Below are positions 54,807-63,893 of a stretch of 64,000 bases of DNA, one piece after another; position 1 is the first letter of the stretch; every line of letters starts with the position of its first letter. The translations under genes and the position numbers were made by a program. Source of the stretch: Duganella margarita (GTDB lineage Bacteria > Pseudomonadota > Gammaproteobacteria > Burkholderiales > Burkholderiaceae_D). Below the pieces are notes generated by a model that saw nothing but the letters and a program-made list of their open reading frames with translations, did no database searches and was not told the origin of the DNA. Location of the stretch: assembly GCF_009857535.1 (NCBI RefSeq), contig NZ_WWCS01000014.1, forward strand, positions 1-64,000. Direction: 5' to 3'.

Positions 54807-56429
54807 GTGCCTAAAATCGATAAACCCAAGATCCTGGTCGTCAATGACGACGCCAACAGCCTGTTCGCGCTGACCAGCCTGCTCGCCCAATGGGCCGAGC
54901 AGGAAGCCTATGAAGTTCTGGCCGCGCGCTCGGGCCAGGAGGCGCTGCGCCAGGTGCTGATGCACGACTTCGCCGTGATCCTGCTGGACGTCAACATGCC
55001 CGGCATGGACGGTTTTGAAACCGCCGAAGCGATCCACGCCCGCGCACGCTCGGCCGATATCCCGATCATCTTCATCACCGCCTTCCTCGCCGACGAGCTG
55101 GACCGCCTGAAGGCTTACCAGCACGGCGCTGTCGATTTCCTGTTCACGCCGGTCATTCCGCAGGTGCTGTACGCCAAGATCGCAGTGTTCGTGGCGCTGG
55201 CCATGAAGAACGAGGAGCTGAAGAAGCAGGCGCGCCAGCTGAGCCAGCGCACCACCGAACTGACCGCCACCAACCAGCGCCTGACCCGCGAAATCGAAGA
55301 ACGCAAGTCGATGGAGCGGCAGAATCACGCCAAGGATGAATTCCTCGCCATGCTGGGCCATGAGCTGCGCAATCCGCTCAGCGCCATCAGCAGCGCCGCT
55401 TCGCTGATCGGCCTTCCCGGCGTGTCGGTCGACGGCGTGCAGCGCGCCAAAAAAATCATCCAGCGCCAGAGCCAGCATCTGGGCCGCATCGTCGACGATT
55501 TGCTGGACCTGTCGCGCGCCATGTCGGGCAAGATTTTGCTCAACCGCGTGCCGCTCGACTTGTCCAAGCTGGTGGCGACGGCGCTGGAAACCTGCCGCGC
55601 CACCGGCCGCAGCACCGACTATGACCTGGTGCAGGACCTGGACGCCGGCTGGATCGACGGCGATCCGACCCGGCTGGAACAAATCACCAGCAACCTGCTC
55701 GATAACGCCCTCAAGTACACACCACCCGGCGGCCGCGTCGAAGTGCGCACCTGGACCGAAAACGACGATGTGGTGCTGAGCGTGCGCGATACCGGGGTCG
55801 GCATTGCTGCCGAGCTGTTGCCGCATGTGTTCGATGTCTTCGTCCAGGGCAGCAGCACGCTGGACCGTTCACAGGGCGGACTGGGCATCGGTCTGTCGCT
55901 GGTGCGCCGGCTGGCCGAGCTGCACGGCGGCGGCGTCGAGGCCGAAAGCGCCGGCGAGAACCGCGGCAGCACCTTCACGCTGCGCATGCCGCGCATCGAG
56001 CACCAGGTGGCGCCGCTGGCGCCGCCGGTCACCTCGCTGAGCGAGCACGGCAAGCCGCGCGTGCTGCTGATCGAAGACAACGACGACGGCCGCGAAATGA
56101 TGACCATGATGCTGGGCGGTTACGGCTACGACGTCACCGCGGCCGCCGACGGCTTGCTGGGCCTGGACGCCGCGCGCCACCACCAGCCCGACCTGGCGCT
56201 GGTCGACATCGGCCTGCCCGGCATCGACGGCTACGAAGTGGCGCGCCGGCTGCGCGCCGACCCGTCCACGCGCGACATCAAGCTGATCGCCCTGACCGGC
56301 TACGGCCTGGCGGAAGACCTGCGGCGCGTGATGGAAGCCGGCTTCGACCGCCACCTGGTCAAGCCGGTCGACATCGACCAGCTGATGGAGGTGATCGATA
56401 CCTGCGCCCAGGTGCCGGTCAAACAGTAG
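54807..56429 (+). CDS. Hybrid kinase REC-HisKA-HATPase-REC
   Basis: About 540 residues if translation starts at the GTG at 54807 (AGAG just ahead); a GTG at 54780 in frame is the alternative. N-terminal receiver (Asp in VILLDVNMPGMDG; the usual KP is TP in FLFTPVIP, a known variant), coiled linker, HisKA (His in LGHELRNPLSAIS), HATPase (DNALKYTPPGG, GLGIGLSLVRRL) and C-terminal receiver (VLLIEDNDDGRE; Asp in ALVDIGLPGIDG; Lys in LVKPVD). No membrane helices; a phosphorelay protein fed by another kinase. Confidence 0.92.
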   Translation: MPKIDKPKILVVNDDANSLFALTSLLAQWAEQEAYEVLAARSGQEALRQVLMHDFAVILLDVNMPGMDGFETAEAIHARARSADIPIIFITAFLADELDRLKAYQHGAVDFLFTPVIPQVLYAKIAVFVALAMKNEELKKQARQLSQRTTELTATNQRLTREIEERKSMERQNHAKDEFLAMLGHELRNPLSAISSAASLIGLPGVSVDGVQRAKKIIQRQSQHLGRIVDDLLDLSRAMSGKILLNRVPLDLSKLVATALETCRATGRSTDYDLVQDLDAGWIDGDPTRLEQITSNLLDNALKYTPPGGRVEVRTWTENDDVVLSVRDTGVGIAAELLPHVFDVFVQGSSTLDRSQGGLGIGLSLVRRLAELHGGGVEAESAGENRGSTFTLRMPRIEHQVAPLAPPVTSLSEHGKPRVLLIEDNDDGREMMTMMLGGYGYDVTAAADGLLGLDAARHHQPDLALVDIGLPGIDGYEVARRLRADPSTRDIKLIALTGYGLAEDLRRVMEAGFDRHLVKPVDIDQLMEVIDTCAQVPVKQ

Positions 56430-56541
56430 CGCCCGGTTGCGCGCACGGCGGCGCACGCTTGCCCACGGTGCGCCACGACCGGCAAAGCTCGGGTATGATC
56501 GGGTCACACCGTCGTCCGTCTGACTTTAACGAGAAAAACCC

Positions 56542-57267
56542 ATGTCCGTACCGGCATCGCAAGAACCTCCTACTCCCCCGGCAGATGCGCTGCGCAGCGC
56601 CGACCTGAGCGATCTGCTCGGGCACGTGCACACCTGCTGGGATAACGAGCGCCGCTCGCTGTCGCGCCAGCTGCACGACAGCCTGGGCTCGTCGCTGACG
56701 GCGCTCACCATGCACCTCGGCCTGCTGATGCAAAAGCTGCCGCCGGAACCGGCGTTGCAGGACCGCGCCGGCCACATGAAAAAACTGCTGGGCCAGATCG
56801 TTGAAACCAACCGCCAGATGCAGCTCAAGCTGTGGAACGACAAGCTCGAATTCCTCGGCGTACGCGTGGCGCTGGATGAGCTGGTGGAGCAGTTCGGCGA
56901 GCAGCAAGGCATCACCGCCCGCTGCAGCCTGCCGGAGGACGAACTGGATTGCCCGCGCAGCCACGGCATCGTGCTGCTGCACACGCTGGAAGAAGCGCTG
57001 CGCAACATCACCGCCCACGCGCAGGCGACCGAAGTCGACGTCATTGTTGATGACAACGAAGATGAAGTGATGCTGACGGTGAAGGACAATGGCGTCGGCC
57101 TGAGCGGTCCGGTGCTGGCCGACCAGGCGCTCGCGGCCGGCAAGTTCGGCCTGCGCATGGCGCGCGAACGCGCCGCCTATCTGGGTGGCACACTGACCTT
57201 GTCGGCCGGCCCCGAGCGCGGCGTCACCTTGACGATGATCCTGCCCAAGCCGGCCAAGCCCGCTTAA
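56542..57267 (+). CDS. Soluble NarX-like (HisKA_3) histidine kinase
   Basis: 241 residues. HisKA_3 with SRQLHDSLGSSLTALTMHLG (phospho-His in LHDSLG), then a HATPase: N box EEALRNITAHAQAT, G1 VKDNGVGLSG, G2 GKFGLRMARERA. No sensor, no transmembrane segment and no adjacent LuxR-type response regulator. It may be an orphan that works with a regulator elsewhere. Its stop overlaps by four bases that of the convergent NADH dehydrogenase. Confidence 0.88.
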   Translation: MSVPASQEPPTPPADALRSADLSDLLGHVHTCWDNERRSLSRQLHDSLGSSLTALTMHLGLLMQKLPPEPALQDRAGHMKKLLGQIVETNRQMQLKLWNDKLEFLGVRVALDELVEQFGEQQGITARCSLPEDELDCPRSHGIVLLHTLEEALRNITAHAQATEVDVIVDDNEDEVMLTVKDNGVGLSGPVLADQALAAGKFGLRMARERAAYLGGTLTLSAGPERGVTLTMILPKPAKPA

Positions 57268-58565
57268 TGTAGTTTGACTAAAGGGGTGCTGCGCTTGATC
57301 AGGAAGCGCGCCACCGCCAGCACCGCCGTGCGCACCGTGCCCAATACTGCCTGGTGGTGCATCAGGTGCAGGCTGACGTACATCATGCGCGCGACGAAGC
57401 CGTCGACAAACCAGCTCAACCCCTTCAACGATCCCATCAGGCTGCCCACCGACGTGGACTGGCCGAACGACACCAGCGAACCATAATCGCGGTACACATA
57501 CGGCTTGCCCTGCGGCGGCTGGCCCTTTTGCTGGCGCATGAAAGTCGCCAGCAGATAGTCCGCCATCTGGTGCGCAGCTTGCGCGCGCGGCGGCACCAGC
57601 TTGCCGTCCGGTCCGACGCAGGCGGCACAGTCGCCCAGCGCAAAAATATAATCGAAGCCCTTGACCGCCAGCGTGCCGTCCACGTCCAGCTGGCCGGACT
57701 TGACGGTCGGCAGGCCCAGCGTCTTGAGGAAATCAGGCGCCTTGATGCCGGCCGCCCACACCACGATCTGCGCCGGATAATGCGTCTCGCCGGCCGTTAC
57801 GCCGGCACCATCGATGGCGGTCACGCGGGTGTCGGTCACGACCGACACCGCGCGTTGACGCAGCAATTCCAGCGCGGCGCTGGAGACTTTTTCCGGCAAC
57901 GGCGCCAGGATGCGCGGCGCGCCTTCGAGCAAGGTGATGCGCACATCGCGCTCGGCCTGCAGCTGGCGGAAACCATAAGTGGCATAGACGCCGCTGGCTT
58001 CGCGCAACTCGGCCGCCAGCTCGACGCCGGTGGCGCCCCCGCCGATGATGACTACGTCCACGCCGGCAGCGGCGTTGACGCTCTTTTTCAGTTCGGCCAA
58101 GGTCAGCAGCTTGAGCAGCGACAGGCGGAAACGTTCCGCATCCTCGGTGGCGTTCAGCGAAATGGTGTGCTCGGCCGCGCCGGGCACGCCGAAGTAATTT
58201 GAGGTGCTGCCGACCGCGACCACCAGCTTTTCAAAGCTGATCTGGCGCTCTGGCAGGATTTCTTCCCGATGATCGTCGCCGGCAACGATGGCGCCGACCG
58301 TCAGCACGCGCTGCTGGGCATCCAGCGCCAGCATCGGGCCATAGACGAAAGTAAAATGGTTGTCGTGGGCCAGCATCTGGTAGGACAGCCCCTCCTGGTG
58401 CACGTCCAGCGTGCCGGCCGCCACCTCGTGCAGCGACGGTTTCCAGATGTGGAACAGGCGGCTGTCGACCAGCATGACCGCTTGCGGTCCCAGCTTTCGC
58501 CCCAGTTTGCAGGCAAGCTCCAGCCCGCCTGCTCCGCCGCCAACAATCACGTATTTACTCTGCAA
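57264..58565 (-). CDS. Type II NADH dehydrogenase / FAD-dependent oxidoreductase
   Basis: 433 residues. FAD-binding VIVGGGAGGLELA at the N-terminus, a second dinucleotide fold VVIIGGGATGVELAAELREA, then a C-terminal part with FIFALGD (DYIFALGDCAACV). The family passes electrons from NADH to quinone without pumping protons and anchors at the membrane through the C-terminus (here GFVARMMYVSLHLMHHQAVLG). It is monocistronic. Confidence 0.92.
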   Translation of the reverse strand: MQSKYVIVGGGAGGLELACKLGRKLGPQAVMLVDSRLFHIWKPSLHEVAAGTLDVHQEGLSYQMLAHDNHFTFVYGPMLALDAQQRVLTVGAIVAGDDHREEILPERQISFEKLVVAVGSTSNYFGVPGAAEHTISLNATEDAERFRLSLLKLLTLAELKKSVNAAAGVDVVIIGGGATGVELAAELREASGVYATYGFRQLQAERDVRITLLEGAPRILAPLPEKVSSAALELLRQRAVSVVTDTRVTAIDGAGVTAGETHYPAQIVVWAAGIKAPDFLKTLGLPTVKSGQLDVDGTLAVKGFDYIFALGDCAACVGPDGKLVPPRAQAAHQMADYLLATFMRQQKGQPPQGKPYVYRDYGSLVSFGQSTSVGSLMGSLKGLSWFVDGFVARMMYVSLHLMHHQAVLGTVRTAVLAVARFLIKRSTPLVKLH

Positions 58566-58597
58566 AACTTCCTCCTGTGACGGCGCTTGCCGCCGGT

Positions 58598-59080
58598 TTA
58601 ACGGTCGTGCCGGTCATGGCCGCGACCGTGGTCATCACCGCGATCGTGACCGCGGTCATGGCCCGGACCTGGGCCGCGATGGTCGCGCCGATCATCGCGG
58701 CGGTCGTCGCGAAACTCTGGCCGGCCCGGACCGCCATGGCCATGATGCTCGCGGTAACGCGGCACGTACTGATTGTTGTACCACCCATCCTGCACGAAAT
58801 ACACTCTCTGATTGCAGGCATGGTAAGCGCGGCAGTGCTTCGACCAATGCTTGGCGTGGCCAGGCGGCACGCGCAGGTAGATCGGCGCCGTCTCCACATA
58901 CCGCACCGGACGCTCGACGATCACCGGCTGGCGGTACAGCACCTGCGGCGGCGGGTAGTCGCCGACGTCGAGGCGACCGTAAAAACCCGGCTGGCCGACG
59001 CTGATGGAAACACCGACATCGGCGGCAAAGGCGGATACGGACAGCGCCAGCAGGCTGGCGGCAAGGATCGTGGCTTTCAT
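58598..59080 (-). CDS. Exported His/Asp/Arg/Gly-rich low-complexity protein
   Basis: 160 residues from the ATG at 59080, with a signal peptide (LALSVSAFA-AD). The middle resembles a small beta protein (VSISVGQPGFYGRLDVGDYPPP, YRQPVIVERPVRYVETAPIY) of the type seen in periplasmic stress or coat proteins. The last 45 residues alternate HGHGG, DDRRDDRR and DRGHDRG-type repeats, possibly metal binding. Low-complexity tails of this kind are prone to length variation. No partner genes are evident. Confidence 0.7.
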   Translation of the reverse strand: MKATILAASLLALSVSAFAADVGVSISVGQPGFYGRLDVGDYPPPQVLYRQPVIVERPVRYVETAPIYLRVPPGHAKHWSKHCRAYHACNQRVYFVQDGWYNNQYVPRYREHHGHGGPGRPEFRDDRRDDRRDHRGPGPGHDRGHDRGDDHGRGHDRHDR

Positions 59081-59181
59081 GATGAGTCTCAATTCTTTGT
59101 GACGAGCGAACTTGCTCATCAATTAGCATAATAGACCGTCCGCGCAACGTCTGTGCGCTGACGAACATAAATATCCTGTGC

Positions 59182-59211
59182 TAAACTAATGGTTCGATAC
59201 CTAACGATTAG
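59182..59211 (+). promoter_or_regulatory. marR promoter and palindromic operator
   Basis: TAAACT at 59182-59187 is a plausible -10 with CTGACG 18 bases upstream. It overlaps the 26-base imperfect palindrome CTAATGGTTCGA-TACCTAACGATTAG (59186-59211), with outer arms CTAAT / ATTAG. This looks like the operator of the MarR repressor at 59224, whose binding would block the promoter. Confidence 0.65.
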
Positions 59212-59223
59212 CCATGAAATAAT

Positions 59224-59658
59224 ATGTCGTCTATAGAAGAACGTTTTTCGGCCGCGCTGCACGGCTCGGCCCGCGCCTGGCGGCTGGCGATCGACCGCCG
59301 CCTCAAGCATCTGGGCCTGAGCCAGGCCAGCTGGATGGCCATCGCGCTGACCGCCAAGGAAAAAGAGCCGCCGTCGCAAACCCGGCTGGCCGCGCGCGCC
59401 GGCGTCGAAGATCCGACCATGGTGTCCACCGTCGACCGTTTGGTGAAAGCCGGCTTCATGGTGCGCACGCCGTCCGCAACCGACCGCCGCGTCAAGCTGC
59501 TCAGCCTGACGCCGGCAGGACAGGCGGTGTATGAAACCGTGTGGCAGGAAGCCGAAGCCGTGCGCCGCGAACTGCTGGGCAAGGTCGATCCCGAGATACT
59601 GCAAACCGTCACCCTGTTCCTGGAAGCCATCCAGACCAACATCGAGTCCTTGTCATGA
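59224..59658 (+). CDS. MarR family repressor
   Basis: 144 residues. Winged-helix core with QTRLAARAGVEDPTMVSTVDRL (recognition helix) and the DRRVKLLSLTPAGQAVYE wing. MarR-type proteins repress drug-efflux operons and release DNA on binding an aromatic ligand. It overlaps the MFS gene by ATGA and is the first gene of the efflux operon, with a matching palindrome in its promoter. Confidence 0.92.
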   Translation: MSSIEERFSAALHGSARAWRLAIDRRLKHLGLSQASWMAIALTAKEKEPPSQTRLAARAGVEDPTMVSTVDRLVKAGFMVRTPSATDRRVKLLSLTPAGQAVYETVWQEAEAVRRELLGKVDPEILQTVTLFLEAIQTNIESLS

Positions 59659-61193
59659 GCACTGCCGTCGCCGGTGCGGCCCCCGCCGATGATGGCCTGA
59701 ACCGCCGCATGATCACGGTCTCGATCATGCTGGCCACCATCATCCAGGCGCTCGACGGCACCATCGCCAACGTCGCGCTGCCGCACATGCAGGGCAGCCT
59801 GTCGGCCTCGCAGGACCAGATCACCTGGGTGCTGACCTCGTTCATCGTGGCGGCCGCCATCGCCACGCCGCTGACCGGCTGGCTGTGCGACCGCTACGGC
59901 CAGAAGAACATCTTCCTGACCTCGGTGGCCGGCTTCACCATCGCCTCGGTGCTATGCGGATTGTCCGGCACGCTGAGCGAAATCGTCATCGCGCGGCTGC
60001 TGCAAGGCGTGTTCGGCGCCGCGCTGGTGCCGTTGTCGCAGGCCACGCTACTGGACATCAATCCGCGCGAAAAACACGGCTCGGCCATGGCCGTGTGGGG
60101 CATGGGCGTGATGATCGGCCCGATTCTCGGCCCGACGCTGGGCGGCTGGCTGACCGACAGCTACGACTGGCGCTGGGTGTTCTTCATCAACATCCCGATC
60201 GGCGCCATGGCGTTCTACGGCATCTGGCGCTACATCCGCCAGACCGATGCGCCGCGCAAGATGAAGTTCGACGCGTTCGGCTTCGCCACCCTCAGCCTGG
60301 CCATCGGCGCCTTGCAGATGCTGCTCGACCGCGGTGAACAGAACGACTGGTTCAGCGCCACCGAAACCTGGGTGGAAGCCATCATCCTGGCGCTGAGCTT
60401 TGCCTGGTTTGTCGCCCACACGGCCACGCGCCCGGCCGGCAAGTCGTTCTTCGACTACCGGCTGCTGAAGAACGCCAACTACGTCAGCGGCCTGCTGTTC
60501 ATCTTCATCGTCGGCCTGGTGCTGTTCGCCACCCGCGCGCTGACGCCGTCCATGCTGCAAAGCCTGATGGGCTATCCGGCCAAGATCGCCGGCCTGGTGA
60601 CGGCGCCGAGCGGCATCGGCACCATGATCGCGATGATGATGGTGGGCCGGCTGGTCGGCAAGGTCGATCTGCGCCTGCTGCTGGGGATAGGCTTTGCCAT
60701 CACCGCCTTCTCGCTGTGGCAGATGACCCGCTACACGCTGGTGCTGTCGCAGAGCGATATCGTCTGGCCGGGCGTGATCCAGGGCCTGGGACTGGGCCTG
60801 GTGTTCGTGCCGCTGAGCGCCGCCACGTTTGCCACGCTGTCGCCGGAAATGCGCGCCGAAGGCACCGCCATCTACAGCCTGATACGCAATATCGGCAGCT
60901 CGATCGGCATCGCGCTGGTGCAAACGCTGCTGGTGCGGAACACGCAGACCGTGCACGCCTCGCTGACGGACCACATCACCACCACCAACCCCGCGCTGCT
61001 GGACAACCTGGCCACGCCGCAAGCGGCGGCTGCGCTGAATAACGAGATCACGCGCCAGGCGTCGATGATCGCCTATGTCGACGATTTCTGGCTGATGTTT
61101 ATCTTGACGCTGTGCGTGATCCCGCTGCTGATGCTGATCCGGCCGCCGGCCAAAAGCGCACCGGTGACGGTCGATCACGCCGCCATGGATTGA
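59655..61193 (+). CDS. DHA2-family (EmrB/QacA) drug:H+ antiporter
   Basis: 512 residues from the ATG at 59655, which overlaps the marR stop; a frame beginning earlier reads through marR and is rejected. 14 transmembrane helices are expected; the DHA2 motif LDGTIANVALPHMQGSL, LCDRYGQKN, and the motif C region GVMIGPILGPTLGGWLTD are present. It exports hydrophobic drugs through the adaptor and channel encoded downstream. Confidence 0.94.
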   Translation: MSTAVAGAAPADDGLNRRMITVSIMLATIIQALDGTIANVALPHMQGSLSASQDQITWVLTSFIVAAAIATPLTGWLCDRYGQKNIFLTSVAGFTIASVLCGLSGTLSEIVIARLLQGVFGAALVPLSQATLLDINPREKHGSAMAVWGMGVMIGPILGPTLGGWLTDSYDWRWVFFINIPIGAMAFYGIWRYIRQTDAPRKMKFDAFGFATLSLAIGALQMLLDRGEQNDWFSATETWVEAIILALSFAWFVAHTATRPAGKSFFDYRLLKNANYVSGLLFIFIVGLVLFATRALTPSMLQSLMGYPAKIAGLVTAPSGIGTMIAMMMVGRLVGKVDLRLLLGIGFAITAFSLWQMTRYTLVLSQSDIVWPGVIQGLGLGLVFVPLSAATFATLSPEMRAEGTAIYSLIRNIGSSIGIALVQTLLVRNTQTVHASLTDHITTTNPALLDNLATPQAAAALNNEITRQASMIAYVDDFWLMFILTLCVIPLLMLIRPPAKSAPVTVDHAAMD

Positions 61194-61203
61194 GGAGAAC
61201 CCA

Positions 61204-62637
61204 ATGAAAACACTGTTACAACCTACCCTGCTCGTCATGGCCTTGGCCCTGGCCGGCTGCGCCGCGATCGCGCCCGACACCCATCCACTGGCCAGGCGCG
61301 ACATCGCCAGCGCCGAACTGTCGTCCAGCATCAAGCTGGCGCACGAAGGCTGGCCGGAAGCGCAGTGGTGGACCGCCTACCACGACGACCAGCTGAACGC
61401 CATCATCAAGCAGGCGCTGGCCGGCGGCCCGTCGCTGGAAGTGGCGGCGGCCCACATCGGCACGGCGCGCTCGACGCTGTCGCGCAGCCTGGCGGACCTC
61501 GGGCTGGAGACTTCGCTGTACGCCAACGCCAATCGCCAGCGCTATTCCGGCACCGGCCTGTTCCCGGCGCCGATCGGCGGCGCTTACTACAGCGAAGAGA
61601 CGCTGCGCCTCGACTTGCGCTACAACTTCGACTGGTGGGGCAAGAACCGCGCGCAAGTGGCGGCCGCCGTCGGCGAACTGAATGCCGGCCGCGCCACCTA
61701 TGCGGAAGCCGAACAGGCGCTGGCGGCCTCCATCGCCCAGAGTTACTTCCGCCTGCAAGGCGCGTGGGCGCGTCTGGCCAACGCCGAGCAACTGGCCGCC
61801 ACGCAAACGGCGCTGGCGCAGGACCAGGCCAGACGCGTCGCGCGCGGCCTGGCCACCGCCGACGAGCAGCGCGCCGCCGACATGGAACTGAGCCTGATCC
61901 GCAAACAGCAGATGCAGCTCAAGTCCGACATCGAGCATGAACGCGAAGCGCTGCGTGCACTCGCCGGCGCCGACAACACCGCGCTGGCCGACCTGAAACC
62001 GGTGACGCTGTCGCCGGCGCCGCACGCCCTGCCCGCCCGCCTCGGCATCGAACTGCTGGCGCGCCGTCCGGACTTGCAGGCCGCGCGCTGGAAGCTGGAA
62101 GCCTCGCTGAGCCGGATCGATGCCGCCAAGGCCGCGTTTTATCCGGACGTGAACCTGACCGGCTCCATCGGCCTCGATACCGTCAAGATGGAGAACCTGC
62201 TGCAAGCCGCCAGCCGCACGCTGTACGTGGGACCGACGCTGTCGCTGCCGCTGTTCGACAGCAAGCGCCTGGACGCGCAGCTGGACGGCACCCGCACCGC
62301 CCGCAACGAACGCATCGCCGAATACAACCAGACCATCATCGAAGCGGTGCGCGACGTGGCGCAAGGCGGCGCGCAGCTGCAAGGCATCGAACAGCAGATT
62401 ACGCAGCAAACGGCGGCCACTGCATCGGCACGCGCGCAAGTGGCGTCGGCGCAGGCGCGCATGGATCACGGCCTGGCCAACAATGCCAGCTTGCTGAATG
62501 CGCGCCTGGCGCTGCTCAAGCAGCAGGATGCCGACCTGTATCTGCAACAGATCCAACTGCTGGCCGAAGTCGCGCTGACCAACGCGCTGGGCGGCGGCTA
62601 TCACGAAGAAGCGCCGCTGGCGACGGCCTCCAAATAA
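61204..62637 (+). CDS. Efflux outer-membrane lipoprotein (NodT family)
   Basis: 477 residues. Lipoprotein signal MALALAGCAAIA, then the OEP fold with Ala-rich helices (DEQRAADMELSLIRKQQ) and the IAEYNQTIIEAVRDVAQGGAQL repeat. It provides the outer-membrane channel for the EmrAB-type pump. It lies 10 bases after the MFS gene, with GAGGAGAA before the ATG. Confidence 0.93.
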   Translation: MKTLLQPTLLVMALALAGCAAIAPDTHPLARRDIASAELSSSIKLAHEGWPEAQWWTAYHDDQLNAIIKQALAGGPSLEVAAAHIGTARSTLSRSLADLGLETSLYANANRQRYSGTGLFPAPIGGAYYSEETLRLDLRYNFDWWGKNRAQVAAAVGELNAGRATYAEAEQALAASIAQSYFRLQGAWARLANAEQLAATQTALAQDQARRVARGLATADEQRAADMELSLIRKQQMQLKSDIEHEREALRALAGADNTALADLKPVTLSPAPHALPARLGIELLARRPDLQAARWKLEASLSRIDAAKAAFYPDVNLTGSIGLDTVKMENLLQAASRTLYVGPTLSLPLFDSKRLDAQLDGTRTARNERIAEYNQTIIEAVRDVAQGGAQLQGIEQQITQQTAATASARAQVASAQARMDHGLANNASLLNARLALLKQQDADLYLQQIQLLAEVALTNALGGGYHEEAPLATASK

Positions 62638-62653
62638 TTCAACGGACATTATC

Positions 62654-63802
62654 ATGAGCACTGACACCATCCAACCCAACGACAAAAAACGCAAGGCCGT
62701 GCTGGCCGCGATCACGCTGGCCTTCATCGCCGCCGGCGTCGCCTATGCGACGTATTACGAAATCGTGCTGTCCAAGATCCAGGAGACCGACAACGCCTAC
62801 GTCGGCGGCAATCTGGTCAACCTGTCGTCGCAGGTCACCGGCAACGTCATCGCCATCCGCGCCGATGAAACGCAGATGGTGCAAGCCGGCGCGCCGCTGA
62901 TCCAGCTGGATGCGGCCGATGCCGACATCGCCTTGCAGCAGGCCGACGCCAAGCTGGGCGCCGCCGTGCGCCAGCAACGCCAGCGTTATGCCGACGTGGC
63001 GCAGTACGACGCCACCGTCACGCTGCGCAAGCTGCAATTGAAGAATGCCGAAGACGATCTGGCGCGCCGCAAGCCGCTGGCGGCCGATCACACCGTCTCC
63101 GGCGAGGAAGTGGCGCATGCGCGCCAGGCGGTGGACGATGCGCGCGCCGCGATTGCGGTCGCGCTCAAGCAGGAAGAAGCAGCCAAGGCCGGCGTCAGCG
63201 GCGTGGCGGTGGCGCAGCATCCGGCGGTGCAGGCGGCCAAGGCGGATTATGTGCAGGCGTGGCTGGCGTCACGCCGCAATACCATCCTGGCGCCCGTGTC
63301 GGGCTATGTGGCCAAACGCAGCGTGCAGATCGGCGCGCGCGCCACGCCCGGAACATCGCTGATGGCCATCGTGCCGCTGGATCAGCTGTGGGTGGACGCC
63401 AATTTCAAGGAATCGGAACTGAAGAATATCCGCGTCGGCCAGCCGGCCAAGGTGGAAGCGGATATGTATGGCAGCAAGGTGGAGTTCCATGGCCGCGTGG
63501 TGGGGTTGTCGGCCGGCACGGGTAGCGCGTTCTCGCTGCTGCCGGCGCAGAACGCCAGCGGTAACTGGATCAAGGTGGTGCAGCGCCTGCCGGTGCGCAT
63601 TGCGCTGGACGCCAAGGAGTTGCAGGAGCATCCGCTGCGGATTGGTTTGTCGACTACCGTGGCGGTGGACATCAGCAAGACCGATGGGCCGGTGCTGGGG
63701 GCGGCGATGCCGCAAACGCCGGTGTACACCACGCAGGCGCTAAATCAGCCCTTGCAGCAAGCCGCCACCGCCGCCGACGCCATCATCGCGCACAACCTTT
63801 AA
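62654..63802 (+). CDS. EmrA/HlyD-type membrane fusion protein
   Basis: 382 residues: an N-terminal transmembrane helix (VLAAITLAFIAAGVAYATYY), the lipoyl/hairpin region (DNAYVGGNLVNLSSQVTG, then ILAPVSGYVAKRSVQIG) and the barrel (VEADMYGSKVEFHGRVVGLS). It connects the MFS transporter and the channel across the periplasm. Last gene of the marR-emrB-OMF-emrA operon. Confidence 0.93.
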   Translation: MSTDTIQPNDKKRKAVLAAITLAFIAAGVAYATYYEIVLSKIQETDNAYVGGNLVNLSSQVTGNVIAIRADETQMVQAGAPLIQLDAADADIALQQADAKLGAAVRQQRQRYADVAQYDATVTLRKLQLKNAEDDLARRKPLAADHTVSGEEVAHARQAVDDARAAIAVALKQEEAAKAGVSGVAVAQHPAVQAAKADYVQAWLASRRNTILAPVSGYVAKRSVQIGARATPGTSLMAIVPLDQLWVDANFKESELKNIRVGQPAKVEADMYGSKVEFHGRVVGLSAGTGSAFSLLPAQNASGNWIKVVQRLPVRIALDAKELQEHPLRIGLSTTVAVDISKTDGPVLGAAMPQTPVYTTQALNQPLQQAATAADAIIAHNL

Positions 63803-63825
63803 CGCGTCCTTTACCCCGGTAAGGC

Positions 63826-63853
63826 GGGGTCTGACCCGACCGGGTCAGACCCC
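63826..63853. repeat. GGGGTCTGACCC-type palindrome
   Basis: GGGGTCTGACCCG-AC-CGGGTCAGACCCC, a perfect 13-bp inverted repeat between the efflux operon and the next gene. It may act as a terminator hairpin without a U-run; such GTCTGACCC elements are frequent in Oxalobacteraceae. Confidence 0.75.
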
Positions 63854-63893
63854 AAAGCGGAATGCCTTGCGGGGTGCGGCATCACGCCAGCCG

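Noticed and set aside
59541..59654. Extended N-terminus for the MFS transporter
   Set aside because: The extra 38 residues would translate the marR coding region in another frame and have no transmembrane or signal character; the ATGA overlap at 59655 is the natural start.
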